Positions 20,331 through 31,539 of a stretch of 64,000 nucleotides of DNA are shown piece by piece. How positions within the stretch are numbered: position 1 is the stretch's first letter; every line of letters begins with the position of its first letter. Origin of the DNA: Drosophila pseudoobscura (lineage: Eukaryota; Arthropoda; Insecta; Diptera; Drosophilidae); NCBI RefSeq assembly GCF_009870125.1, contig NC_046683.1, forward strand, positions 18,113,001 through 18,177,000, in the 5' to 3' direction. Under the pieces are notes generated by a model. It searched no databases. It worked only from the letters and a program-made list of their open reading frames with translations, and was not told the origin of the DNA. Made by a program: the position numbers and the translations under genes.

Positions 20331-20754
20331 TCTTTTACGCGGCTGACAACAATGAGTCTCATTCCATACTTTTAAATTATGTACTTAAATTACTGTACTT
20401 GGATATCGACTTATGGTGAATGTGACCCAATTATTGGAGAATATTAATACGACATATCCGGACATTCTGTCGCGGCCGTTTCCTGCCATCAGGCTATTCA
20501 GCAGGTACTTGCCATGTTTGTCACTTTAACGAAGCAGGGACTACTATTAAATTGGTACTTATAAGTTAGTTTAAATATGTATTTGATATACACCACATAC
20601 ATATAATATATCCATATAAACTTAGTTCTTTTAAATATACCGCCAAACTATGAACGATTAAAGCGAAACGAAATGCAAAAAATGTTGCTGCAGCAACATT
20701 AAATTAAATTAATGCAAAAATCGCGTTCCATGTTGCGGCAACATGCAAGCGACA

Positions 20755-21120
20755 ATGCATACCCTAGGAAAGGATATTATAGAATTGAGAAAATATTTGT
20801 CATCCCAGGCTCTAATTAATGCAGAAACTAGTCAATCTCTGTTTTAACCGATATTTTGGGATCAGGATATATCTAATCTATAATCTAATGCATGAATGGG
20901 CCAAACAAATTCAGTTTAAGACAAGGTCTTTATTAATTACGTTTGAAAGCAGCTTGGAAAACAGTATCTTTATATAATATTCACGAAATAGGGTATACAA
21001 ACGATCAATACCCTAGTTGACAACAAATGAGTCTGCAAATACCAGCAACATTGACGTCACAACCTGCGACATTGAACATTTTTGATGAAATCGTGTTTTT
21101 GTCAAAACAAAAAACATGAA
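20755..21120 (+). repeat. Dispersed repeat module B, copy 1
   Basis: Starts near GCATACCCTAGG, then a TCATCCCAGGCT-like word, TTTATTAATTACGTTTGA, GAAATAGGGTATACAAA and AAATACCAGCAACATTGACG. The same order of words occurs at 21,285-21,575 and 55,488-55,830. Confidence 0.6.
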
Positions 21121-21284
21121 GGTACTTAAAAATAGTTAATCTTGATCAAAATTGGTTCAGCTATCATATAAAATTGTCTGGGCAAAACTGAGAGATCTAT
21201 ATAGCTGGGAATATTCGACGGAAGAAAGATTAACCAAGAATTAGTCGTCATAACCGGTTCAGAACAATGAGTCCCATTCCATGC

Positions 21285-21575
21285 ACACATACCCTGGGGG
21301 AAATGGATGTCATAGAATTGTGAATGCGTTTGTTTTCCAAGGCTCAGTAGGTATCAGGATCGACATAAATATATACAAGATACTAATAATGTACTTGATT
21401 ATGTCTAAAGAATATCAATTTGAGAAAAGGTCTTAATAAATTACGTTTGATCTTCATATAAAATTAACAAAATAGGGTGTACAAAGGCCTATACACGCAT
21501 CATGTCTTTAAATACCAGCAACATTGCGACTGTTTTTTTTGTTGAACTATTTTGTTTAACCCTTTTTACAATAAA
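21285..21575 (+). repeat. Dispersed repeat module B, copy 2
   Basis: Second copy: ACATACCCTGGGG, TTTCCAAGGCTCAG, ATATCAATTTGAGAAAAG, AAATAGGGTGTACAAA and AATACCAGCAACATTGCGAC. It directly precedes the tandem array. Confidence 0.6.
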
Positions 21576-23055
21576 TACAATAAAAGCAAGGATTAAAAAC
21601 TAGCCAATTGTGTAGAAAATTGATTCATTAATCGTATAAAATTATGTGGGCATGGCTAAATGTTCTATATAGCTGGTAATATTCCACGGAATATGAAAAA
21701 CGAGGAATATGTATAATAGAACTTGAATTCATCAGTATATTTACGGTATATTTTCAAAATGAGACGGTATATTTTGGTATATTTTATCGAGGAATGCCCG
21801 GTCACACTACCACGGAGCGCAATTAATTTTTTCAAGTTTTTAAAATTGATTCAAATCCAGATACAATAAAAGCAAGTGTTAAAATTAAGCCAATCAAGTA
21901 GAAAATAGATTCATAAATCGTATAAAATTATGTGGGCATGGCTAAATGTACTATATAGCTGGTAATATTCGACGGAATATGAAAAACGAGGAATATGTAT
22001 AATAGAACTTGAATTCATCAGTATATTTACGGTATATTTTTAAAATGAGACGGTATATTTTGGTATATTTTATCGAGGAATGCCCGGTCACACTACCACG
22101 GAGCGCAATTAATTTTTTCAAGTTTTTAAAAGTTGATTCAAATCCAGATACAATAAAAGCAAGTGTTAAAATTAAGCCAATCAAGTAGAAAATAGATTCA
22201 TAAATCGTATAAAATTATGTGGGCATGGCTAAATGTTCTATATAGCTGGTAATATTCCACGGAATATCAAAAACGGAATATGTAAAATATAACTTGAATT
22301 TGTTAGTATATTTACGGTATATTTCTAAAATGAGACGGTATATTTTGGTATATTTCTTACGGTCGGACGGCATATCTTATCGATAAATCCGCGGTCACAC
22401 TACCACGGAGCGCAATTAATTTTTTCAAGTTTTTAAAATTGATTCAAATCCAGATACAATAAAAGCAAGTGTTAAAATTAAGCCAATCAAGTAGAAAATA
22501 GATTCATAAATCGTATAAAATTATGTGGGCATGGCTAAATGTTCTATATAGCTGGTAATATTTCACGGAATATCAAAAACGGCACATGTAAAATATAACT
22601 TGAATTTGTCAGTATATTTTCGGTATATTTTTCAACTGAGATGGTATATTTTGGTATTTTTCTTACGGTCGGACGGCATATCTTATCGGTCACACTACCA
22701 CGGAGCGCAATTAATTTTTTCAAGTTTTTAAAATTGATTCAAATCCAGATACAATAAAAGCAAATGTTAAAATTAAGCCAATCAAGTAGAAAATAGATTC
22801 ATAAATCGTATAAAATTATGTGGGCATGGCTAAATGTTCTATATAGCTGGTAATATTTCACGGAATATCAAAAACGGCACATGTAAAATATAGCTTGAAT
22901 TTGTCAGTATATTTACGGTATATTTTTCAACTGAGATGGTATATTTTGGTATATTTCTTACGGTCGGACGGCATATTTTATCGATAAATCCGCGGTCACA
23001 CTACCACGGAGCGCAATTAATTTTTTCAAGTTTTTAAAATTGATTCAAATCCAGT
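21576..23055 (+). repeat. Five tandem promoter-motif repeats (286-307 bp)
   Basis: Five head-to-tail units can be anchored on GGTCACACT at 21800, 22086, 22393, 22688 and 22994 (spacing 286, 307, 295 and 306). Each unit carries GTGGGCATGGCTAAATGT, a TATATAGCTGGTAATATT word, several GGTATATTT (Motif 6-like) words, and then GGTCACACTACCACGGAGCG (Motif 1) and CAAGTTTTTAAAA. Units 3 and 5 also have a full DRE (TATCGATA, the last at 22979-22986). The last unit ends at 23055, where the cib leader begins. Related copies lie at 20.3 and 56.2 kb. Confidence 0.9.
22910..23003 (+). promoter_or_regulatory. cib proximal promoter: Motif 6, DRE, Motif 1
   Basis: The last unit of the array holds three GGTATATTT-type Motif 6 words (22916-22955), TATCGATA (22979-22986) and GGTCACACT (22994-23002), about 55-100 bp upstream of the start of unique leader sequence. 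This arrangement is typical of fly housekeeping promoters; the transcription start is inferred to lie a little downstream. Confidence 0.6.
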
Positions 23056-23262
23056 TTTGACGTCGTCCATCTAGTTAGCTTGTGCTCTCCGCGGCCGAAT
23101 TGAATGAAAATAAATTTCTGAAATCAAGTGTAAAAATTTGCATAGTGTATACCGCTTATATATAAATATATATAGAGCAGAGCCAACCAAACCTAGCCAG
23201 ATAGCTACACCTCACCGGTATCTTTTTTTTGTGAATCCAAAGCAAACAAAAAACAACTTAAG
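23056..23262 (+). other. cib: cib 5' untranslated exon (likely)
   Basis: Unique sequence after the array leading to a good donor, CTTAAG|GTGAGC, at 23262/23263. The cib ATG lies immediately after an acceptor at 26566, so a leader exon is needed and this is the nearest candidate. The exact 5' end is not known. Confidence 0.55.
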
Positions 23263-26200
23263 GTGAGCCTAACATTTAATTTATTTTAATTCTCATCCGC
23301 CTCCGCCCCCCTCCCCTTATATTGTGGGCCGGCAATTTCTTTTCAATTCTCCTTCCATTGTGGCAGACGGCCAAAAGAAATCTGCAAGAAGAAGCCGAAG
23401 ACAGAAGAGAGTAGAAAAAGCACTTAACTGGTTTTTTTTTGTTGACTGCGCTTCTTCATTGATTGCAGAAATGATGAGTATGGGGAAGAGTGAGAGATTT
23501 CTCAGATTTGTTATAAATATTTATTATGGTGGTTTACCCGTTAGGTTTGGCTTTTATACCTCTCTCCCTCTCGCCCCTTGTAAAACGCAGCTGTTGAAGC
23601 GCCTTTGTCGCTGTTTCCTTTTATGTGTGTGTGAGGTTAAAGCTTTTCTTTTGCTCCCTCTCCCTACCTGAGCGTGCCGGCCGGCATTTTTTTACTTCGT
23701 TTTTTTATACGCCTGCTTGTATGTGTCTGCTGCTTTGGGCGGGGCGCTTTTGACGCTGCTTAATATCCTCCCCACGAAAACTACGGCTTGCGCGCAAGTC
23801 ATGCACATGCACATGTGTGTGTCTCTTTTTGCGGGGCGTGGCAGCGGCGCTTGCAGTGGCTGGCTATGCTGTCACCAATTTCAAATTTGTTATCGCAAAA
23901 AAATTATTTTAAAATGAAAAAAATTTAACAGACGGATGAGTAGGCTTTGCCGCCTGCATATACATATATGTACATATGTGCATATTTAAAATTCACTGTG
24001 AATTTCTCTGTCGCTTATATGTATGTATGATATGCATATGTACGTATATTTGTATATACAGTAGTATGTACATATTTTTGTACGTGCCGCAGGAGTTGGC
24101 GACGCTGGCTGAGGCTGATTCTGGTGGCAGCGCCGGCGAGGGTGTAAAACGGACGTGTCTGTCATTTCTCCCCTTTTTTCGAATTTCGTTCTGCGCTCTG
24201 CTGCTGCCCGTCTGCTGTGCCTGGTACCTCTTCTCGCTCCCTTCTCTGTCTGGCCTTTGCCACGCATCAGCACTCTTTTGACTCATTTTGGCTTTCAAAT
24301 GTGTCCAAAACTAATTTTTTGTTGGCAGCTTGGCGCCGACTCCACCTCCATGGGCTCCCCCTCGTTAAGAGCTCCAATCAGCAAACAAAGTCATAAACCC
24401 AAAAGCACTACAAGATATAAAATTAACAAAAACAGGAAAAAAGAAAGAAAGAAAGAGAGTTGGAAAGAGCGCTGTGAGCTGTGGAAAGCTGACAAAAGAC
24501 GGCTGGAAAGAAGCAGCAAAAGAGAGTGTGTGGGCAGAGCCAGAGCACCGGCAGCAACAACAGCAAGCAGCGGTGGCGGCGGCGTGGCGACAGAGCCGGC
24601 AATGGCAATGCCAACGGCTAACGTCGGCTGATGATTCATCGGTCGCTTTAAGCGGGGCGACCATATTTCGAAGTTGGCAGTTGATTCACGGCAAACTTCA
24701 TCCTATCCACCCCGTCTCCCCACACCACACATCACCATTCCAATCAACTCATTTTGTATGTATGCAGAGTTGCATGTTGAGTCTCCTTTGTTTTGCTGCC
24801 TGCCAAGGAGCTGACTAATACGAAACCCCGTTTATGTGATGTCAATTAATCGACGGCAAATCGCTAACGATTTCAATGGACGATCAGCATTTAATAGTTC
24901 ACGATCAATTGGTAATCATGATCAGATGGCTACGCATAAACAATCTCAGAGACTTGAACTGTGCTTGTGCAATGTGAGGATTGCGCAGAGAGCGCTCCCT
25001 CTCCCACAATAATTGCATACTTTGTATCAATTGCAATTGTCGCAAAAAGAGAGAGCGAGAGAGAGAGAGAGCGATAGAATAGGCAACCCCGTATAGATAC
25101 ACCTTGGTTGAGCTTAGCTTGGGGGAGTGGAGTGGGTTGGATTGAACTTTTGGAGTGGCGCAGAGAACTGAGGTGAGGTGCCTTGCCACAGGAGGCCGTT
25201 AGTAGTAGTCAATCCACAATGATTGGCTATCCGCTTTAGGCGCAGCTTTAAGACCATTTATGGTCTGTAAATGCACAATACATACATAGAAATATACACA
25301 TGCATACATACATACATATATGTATATAGATTTGTTGGTTTTGGTGCGGTCGCTGCCCTTGTAACGCTTGCAGCTGTTCAATTATCGGGATGCAGAAGCA
25401 ATACTACTTTGATGACTTGATTTCGATATTGATGAAAGGCGGACAAAGCAAATTCTTTGTGGAAATAATAATGCTGATAGCGGACATGAGTGAAGCATGG
25501 GTTGGGGCACGCACACTGGGACCCTGGGACCAAGGGGACCTTTAGTTCGAATTTTGCAACTAAAAATAAACGTGATAAAATGCAATTTAACAGCCCGACC
25601 ACGGCCTCGGTTTCAGCCCCAACCGAACGGCCAGCATTCTTCAAGAACGTTCTCCGTAACGCCCTGATAACGGCGGCCAGAGAATAAAACAAAAGAAATA
25701 CGAAAGAGAACCGAACCGAACCGAACCCGAACCCCAGTCATGAGTCGAATTTGAGTTTAATCTCTTTCCCCGCTTGATGACGATGACGAAAGGTTCGCTG
25801 AACTCATTCTTTGCTTTTACCCTGTTCCTCTCCTCTTTAGTGCTGGTTTCCTGATAGGAACCCCACGCACACAATCACACAATAACGCAAATGGCAGTCC
25901 TCTTCATTCTCCTCGTCCTTTGATCATGACTCATCGGTTATCGGTTGACAAATTCATGATTAATATATTGTTTTGCAATTTTATTACAATCTTTCTATGG
26001 GGAAATCGCAACCGTAAATCAACGGTAAACAAAGAAATGTCTTCTACGAAAATGAATAATGTATTTATTAAAGCGCAGAAACAAACAACTTCAATGTTAT
26101 CAATGTTTGTTTCCGCCTAATCGAACTGGCTGATATCCTCTTCCGCTCGAAAAGAAGAAAAGAATGTAAGGAATGAAGGGAGAATGGAATAGAAACGTGT

Positions 26201-26566
26201 TTCTAACCCGATAAGTCGAACCATATGGTGCATCTGTCTGGAAATCTGAGACCATAGCGGCGGCAATCACAGCAAAGATAGAGAAACAGATGTGGTATCC
26301 AGAATTCAAAAGTTAGTGGATGTGAAATCAACCGATTCTATCCAGTTTGCATACACTTAATGCACATTCACTTTTCTCGGTTACAAGTTACTTTAAATTA
26401 TATCCTTCACAGCTAAGAAAGCTAGTCTCAGTTCTCTTAAGACGGATAAAGAGGGCACAATAGATCTTTGAATTCGAGTATGTTAAACGTCCCTGAAATA
26501 TTCATATTTTCCTTTCCTTTCCTGTTGCTCCCTCGCTAATTTTTAACAAAAATTGTACCCTTTCAG
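23263..26566 (+). other. Long first intron of cib
   Basis: Inferred from the donor at 23263 and the acceptor TTTCAG at 26561-26566. It contains a GA tract (25047-25072), short ATGTATG repeats around 24020-24070 and 25290-25330, and pyrimidine-rich patches. Its small frames look non-coding. Enhancers could sit here but none is identified. Confidence 0.5.
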
Positions 26567-27229
26567 ATGGCATCCACAGCCCCAGCACTTAAGGATCTGC
26601 CCAAGGTGGCCGAGAACCTGAAGAGCCAATTGGAGGGTTTCAACACGGAGAAACTGAAGAATGCCAGCACCCAGGAGAAGATAATTTTGCCCACAGCCGA
26701 GGGTGAGTTTGGATAGTAGGTTAGATCTCGATAAAAGAGAAAAACTGAGGGGAGCTCTTTCGAACAGATGTGGCTGCCGAGAAGACCCAACAATCGATCT
26801 TCGAGGGCATCACTGCATTCGATCAGAACAACTTGAAGCACACCGAGACCAACGAGAAGAACCCGTTGCCCGATAAGGAAGGTGAGTGTCAGTCTGTCTG
26901 TCTGGCTGTCTGTCTGGCCATATTCTGCTCTGTTTGGACACCATCTGTTGTTGGCCATAAAACGATATTGGCCCGGCCTTGCCGCTGCCATAGCGGTTGT
27001 TTCTCGTGTCTGTCTGGCTGGCCAAGCGTATTGCCTTAGTTGGTGAATGCAACTAATGTGCGCTCTATTTCTCTGTTGTTCGATTGCAGCTATTGAGCAG
27101 GAGAAGGAGAAGAATCAATTCATAGCCGGCATCGAGAATTTCGATGCGAAAAAGTTGAAGCACACCGAGACCAACGAGAAGAACGTGCTGCCTACCAAGG
27201 AGGTCATCGAGGCCGAGAAGAAGGCCTAA
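26567..27229 (+). CDS. cib: ciboulot, beta-thymosin repeat actin-binding protein
   Basis: Three coding exons, 26567-26702, 26768-26881 and 27090-27229, give 129 residues, the same length as the fly protein. Ciboulot binds G-actin and promotes barbed-end growth in the cytoplasm, acting in brain metamorphosis. The sequence shows three beta-thymosin/WH2 modules: [37 protein letters not shown] and [20 protein letters not shown], each followed by an acidic/Lys linker. Both introns are phase 1 and the middle exon (114 bp) encodes one 38-residue module. The ATG directly follows a splice acceptor. Confidence 0.96.
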
Positions 27230-27537
27230 GCCAAAATGGCAGGCGCATCCAGCATTGCCAACTACGTTGCATCTCTCTTAAGCGCATACAAAAACACACA
27301 CACTCTCACACTCACACACACACACTATACGTATATATGTTTTTTTTTCCTTTTTCCATTTGCTAAAACCATCAAAACGAACATTCAGTTCAGGCTAACG
27401 TACATACGAGTAATAGAAGGAGAACCCACGAAGCACAGACTCAAGCCGCCTCATTCGCCGCCATCCATCAGAAAAGCTCCACAATAACTTGAACAATTAC
27501 CGGAATGGCATTGCCAGTCATTGCAGCGATGGTTGGT

Positions 27538-27583
27538 GGGGGGAGAGAGAAAGAGAGAGCGAGAGAGAGACAGAGAGAGAGAG
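27538..27583 (+). promoter_or_regulatory. GA-rich tract in the cib 3' UTR
   Basis: A run of GAGAGA with few interruptions lies about 310 bp after the cib stop and 40 bp before a polyadenylation signal. GA-rich words of this kind are the core of MSL recognition elements on fly X chromosomes and also bind GAF and CLAMP. Its role here is inferred. Confidence 0.4.
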
Positions 27584-27623
27584 CTTGCAACACAGATCGT
27601 GAGACTGTTACTGTACCACATCC

Positions 27624-27629
27624 AATAAA
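27624..27629 (+). terminator. cib polyadenylation signal
   Basis: AATAAA in CCAATAAATTATTGTC, 395 bp after the stop, followed by a T-rich stretch (27653-27676). Further AATAAA words near 28125 could give longer transcripts. Confidence 0.55.
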
Positions 27630-28785
27630 TTATTGTCTGCCTGCTTGAAAAAGTATTTTTTTTATTATTATTTTTTTACATGTATGTATTTTGGTTTTCT
27701 CTTTGCAAATTGTATTATGTACTAACAAAGCTGCCGATGCCGCCGTAGCCGTAGCCGTCGCCGCTGTTGCTGGCAACACAGTGTCTCATTCCTACAAACG
27801 TATTTAACATTAAACATTCGTCTATAAAAAAGCCCCCTCCCCCTATAAATATATATTTGTGCATAATTGTTTCCAAAACACACGAAAAAACCACTTACTT
27901 TACTCAAATGAAACGCAATAAGAGAAACAAAACAAAAGGAAACATATGAGAAATACTTTTTAAAAGGCATGAAAACCACACACGTATGAAGCGTATAAAA
28001 CGAAACAACTAGTATGGAAAACGATATAAGACAAAAGCAAACATTTTTATAAAGAGTATGTGTAATTTTTTAATGAACTTTTTTTTATATACTTTACATA
28101 TGATATATTTATACTGGAAAAACAAAAATAAAACCATAAATATAACATTTTATAACAAAAACGTATTCAAAATAATGATTTCTTTCTTTATCGGGCGGCG
28201 AATTTGAGTGGGGTAAAAAGAGTACAATCTTGGAGGCACTTGCTTTCCATTCGTTAATCAATCGATTAGCTGTCATATTTATAGATTGGCCGATTGCGTG
28301 AATTAAACATTTATCACCCGTTCATGGTCACCTATCCTTCTGATTGGTCGATTCCATGGAAACTGTGATTTTTCTTTTGTTCAATCGGAAGTCTGGCCAT
28401 TTCTATATATATCTATTTAAATGATATACTGTTCCGATATTGATCTAACAGATCCGATGTTCCTTGTAATCCGATTTATGTCGACGGCTTATCTCTATTA
28501 ATATCTATAAAAATTTTGGGTCGTCGTGGTCCCGTAGTTCCCCCCCATGGCTGGGGTTCTTGCCCACTAGTATATTAATATTATTATATATATTTATATT
28601 TAATATACATATATGCTATATATAGTACTGTCTGCAAGGGTACAAAAAAGGAGCAAATATTACTATATATTAGAGTACATATATGTATATTTTTCATAGT
28701 AATTATACAAACCCCTCCAGAGAAGAGGGTATCAGTGGAGGCGGAGAGTCAAATTTAATGCATTTTCAAGGAGATTATAACTTCA
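27630..28785. other. Intergenic DNA between cib and Nsun2, repeat-rich
   Basis: Convergent gene ends. AT-rich, with GCCGTAGCCGTAGCCGTCGC at 27742-27761. The part 28,180-28,720 looks like an old dispersed element; GTCTGCAAGGGTACAA near 28630 and AGAGAAGAGGGTATCA near 28718 resemble the pyrimidine/AGGGTATA ends common in DINE-1-type Helitron remnants. No coding frame is supported. Confidence 0.4.
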
Positions 28786-31116
28786 TTAACTCTCCGTTGC
28801 CGGTTCATCCGCTTCCATGGCTGTGGGTGTTGTCGCTTGGGCCTCTATCTCTGCGCCATTAGCCCCATTCTCTGCGGCGGATGCTGCTCCTGCTGCTGCT
28901 GCTGCTGCGGCGGCCGCCTTCTTGGCCTCCTCGTATTTGTTGACCTCAAACTTGCTGAGATCGGCGCCGAGCAGACGGAGGATGTGAATGGTCTCGTCGC
29001 GATCGACATAGGCCCGCAGGCTAGAAGTGCCGCGCCATCCAACCACGAATAGGGTGAACTGTTCGTCCACGTACTTCAGGATGCAGCTGCCCACGCCTAG
29101 AGCGAAATGTCAGAAGATGGAGATTACAAAATTCTGCGACATAAGTGGTTATTCGGCTTACCGAGCTCACTGCAGCGGTCCTGGGTGGACTGCTTCAGTT
29201 CGTGGGTCGAGGGCGGTTTCGTGGGATCGGTGCAGTTAAGCAGCCGGACCAGATCGTCGCGATGGATCTCGATGCGACGACTGCTGCCCATGAACGCGTT
29301 GGAGGTCTGCAAACCTTCTTGTGCTAGCCGATATGGATGAACCGTGTGGCGGTTCTCGCAGCGGACAAATGTCTTTACACCTGTGTTTATAATCTTGATG
29401 TTGTGCTCGTTGTTCACCACCAGCTTCCGGATGGGCTCCGAGCAGTAATAGATGTTCTTTTTCTTCTCGGTGACGCAGCGGGTGAGGAGACAGCGCTTGC
29501 TGAGCGACTCGTCCAGCTGGTAGAACTCCTTGATGGCATTGTAGTCGGCATCTTCCTCTCCAAAGAACACATACGGATCCTCCTTATACCCATGGAGTCG
29601 TTTTCGCTTCCGCTGTGGTCCCCACGGCACGTTCTTCGCCTCGATGGGCTTGCCGGACTCGTCGAGTTGGGGCTCTTCGACGGCAGTGTTAGCTGCTTTC
29701 TCCACCAAGTCTTGCACATCGTTCTTCTCGAAGCTGAGCTGGCGGCGCTTAACGATGACGGCCACAAAGAAGCCGCCGGTGTCCTGCAGATGCGGCAATA
29801 TCCGCATGCACTTGTTCAGGTTAATCTTGGCCATGTCCTCGGCGGGCAGCGGGAACATGGCTGGACGGATGATGGTGTGCAGCGTCTCCGGTACCTCGTC
29901 GAAGCTTGTGTATACAGTATCCACCTCCTTGGTGGCCAGTTTCCAGTCTGTCATGCCGGGATTGTACTTCAAGCCGGGCACTAGGTGACCAGCATCCACC
30001 AGCTCGAGGGCTCCATCGGCATCCTTCAGAATGCGCTGCAGCACAGCCTCGTTCTCAATGGGATTGAGAGAGCAGGTGGAATAGACCAGGCGCCCACCCA
30101 CCTCGAGCATCTCGGCACCGCGACGCACAATGCGGTACTGTATCCCATGAAGGTTGTAGGCCTGGGCCAAGTTCCACTTGGTCCAGATATCGGGATTCTT
30201 TCGGAGCGTACCATCTCCGGAACATGGCACATCACAGAGGATCTTGTCGAACTTGAGAACGGACTTGGCACCGTCCTCGTTGCTCTGCAACAGGTTCGGA
30301 AAGATGCTGCTGTCGTGGTTTGTCACCAGCAGGCAGGGCGAATTCAGACGCTTTGCCTGGTGAACCAGCATGTAGCAGCGATTATTGTCCACATCGTTGG
30401 CCAGGACAAAGCCGGGCGGGATCTTGTGCTCCTCGGGCGAGGCGTGCAGGGCTTCGATAAGCTGGGCCGTCTTGGAGCCGGGCGCAGCACACATATCCAG
30501 GACCTTGTCCGTGGGCTTCACGTCCAGCACAATGGGTGGGATCATAGAGACGGCCTCCTGACGACTGATACTTCCCGCCGTCGTCTCCACAATGAGAAAG
30601 TTGTGCAGCCGGTAAAGAGGCTCTGAGCGTCGAATGTCCTTGCGCGTGAGTTGCAGCTGATAGGCCATCCCGTTGGGATACCAGGGCAGGCACAGGGGTC
30701 GCTCCACTTGCTCTGGCGGCTTTTGGTGTAGTTCCGCCACCGCGCGCACATATTCGGTGAAGAGCTGCGTCTCGATGATGTTCAGCAGGGCCTTCGCCTC
30801 GCCCTTGAAACCCGTCACACGAAACGTGGTTGGCAGATTGTCGCGAATGGATTCGAGGAACTGCGTCCATTCCTCCTCTGTGTGGCAAATCTTCTGTAGG
30901 TGATAGTACTTGATGAATGATATATTGTCGCGTTTGGTCTCCTCGTAAGGCTCGGAACGCCGATCGGGGCGTTGTGGACCCTGAATCACAGTAATGGGAA
31001 TTACAGAAAAATAAACTATAGTTTTAAGAGAAAAATTGATGGAAAAGGCTACGTACGTTTTCGCGCTTTTGGCGTTTTCGGGCCGCAAAGGGATTCTGTT
31101 TCTTTCCACGCGCCAT
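28786..31116 (-). CDS. Nsun2: Nsun2, tRNA cytosine-5 methyltransferase
   Basis: Three exons on the minus strand: 31116-31057, 30980-29162 and 29096-28786, giving 729 residues. NSUN2 methylates C5 of cytosines in the variable and anticodon regions of tRNAs and some other RNAs, using SAM, in the nucleus. The protein starts MARGKKQNPFAARKRQ and carries the SAM motif KVLDMCAAPGSKTAQL (about 179-194), the catalytic CDVPCSGDGTLRKNPDIW (Cys273) and VYSTCSLNPIENE (Cys323), so both RsmB/NOP2 cysteines are present. The C-terminal exon ends in an Ala-rich and acidic tail. The gene is divergent from the 31,540 gene. Confidence 0.94.
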
Positions 31117-31539
31117 TATCAAACAATTTCTTCGTGCTAGTCCAAGTATATGAAAAATTATGAACAAATATTTATTTTTCAGGCGCCCACAGTACGAAAC
31201 AGCCGGCAACACGTGTTGGATTGAAGTCTGGCAGCACTGTCTAGGTGGCATAGCGCTGCCAGAATATGTTCGATAACTCAATAATGGTGACAAGGTACTA
31301 TAGTGAGGTAAATATATATATTAGCTTCAGCCTTTATTATAATCATTATAATCATTCTTTATCAGTATAATACCCCGCTTAAAGTTATATTTGGATATGA
31401 TCATCAAACATTGAAAATCATCCCGAATGACGTCACAGTGTAGCAGAATGCGCCACCTTCTCTCATTTGGTTGTATTTGGAGTAATCGAAAGCGCATTTC
31501 GATAGCACAGTCACCATTTTCAAAAAAGTGGAATCCAAA
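31117..31539. promoter_or_regulatory. Shared divergent promoter region
   Basis: The 423 bp between the Nsun2 and dgt4-like start codons holds a perfect CAACACGTGTTG E-box palindrome (31207-31218), the words TGGCAGCACTG and GCGCTGCCAG, and a CRE-type TGACGTCA (31429-31436) about 105 bp from the second start. No TATA box is evident. Motif use is inferred from position. Confidence 0.5.

Noticed and set aside
29337-30626. Long plus-strand frames opposite Nsun2
   Set aside because: Codon-biased antisense of the Nsun2 catalytic exon; no domain in them.
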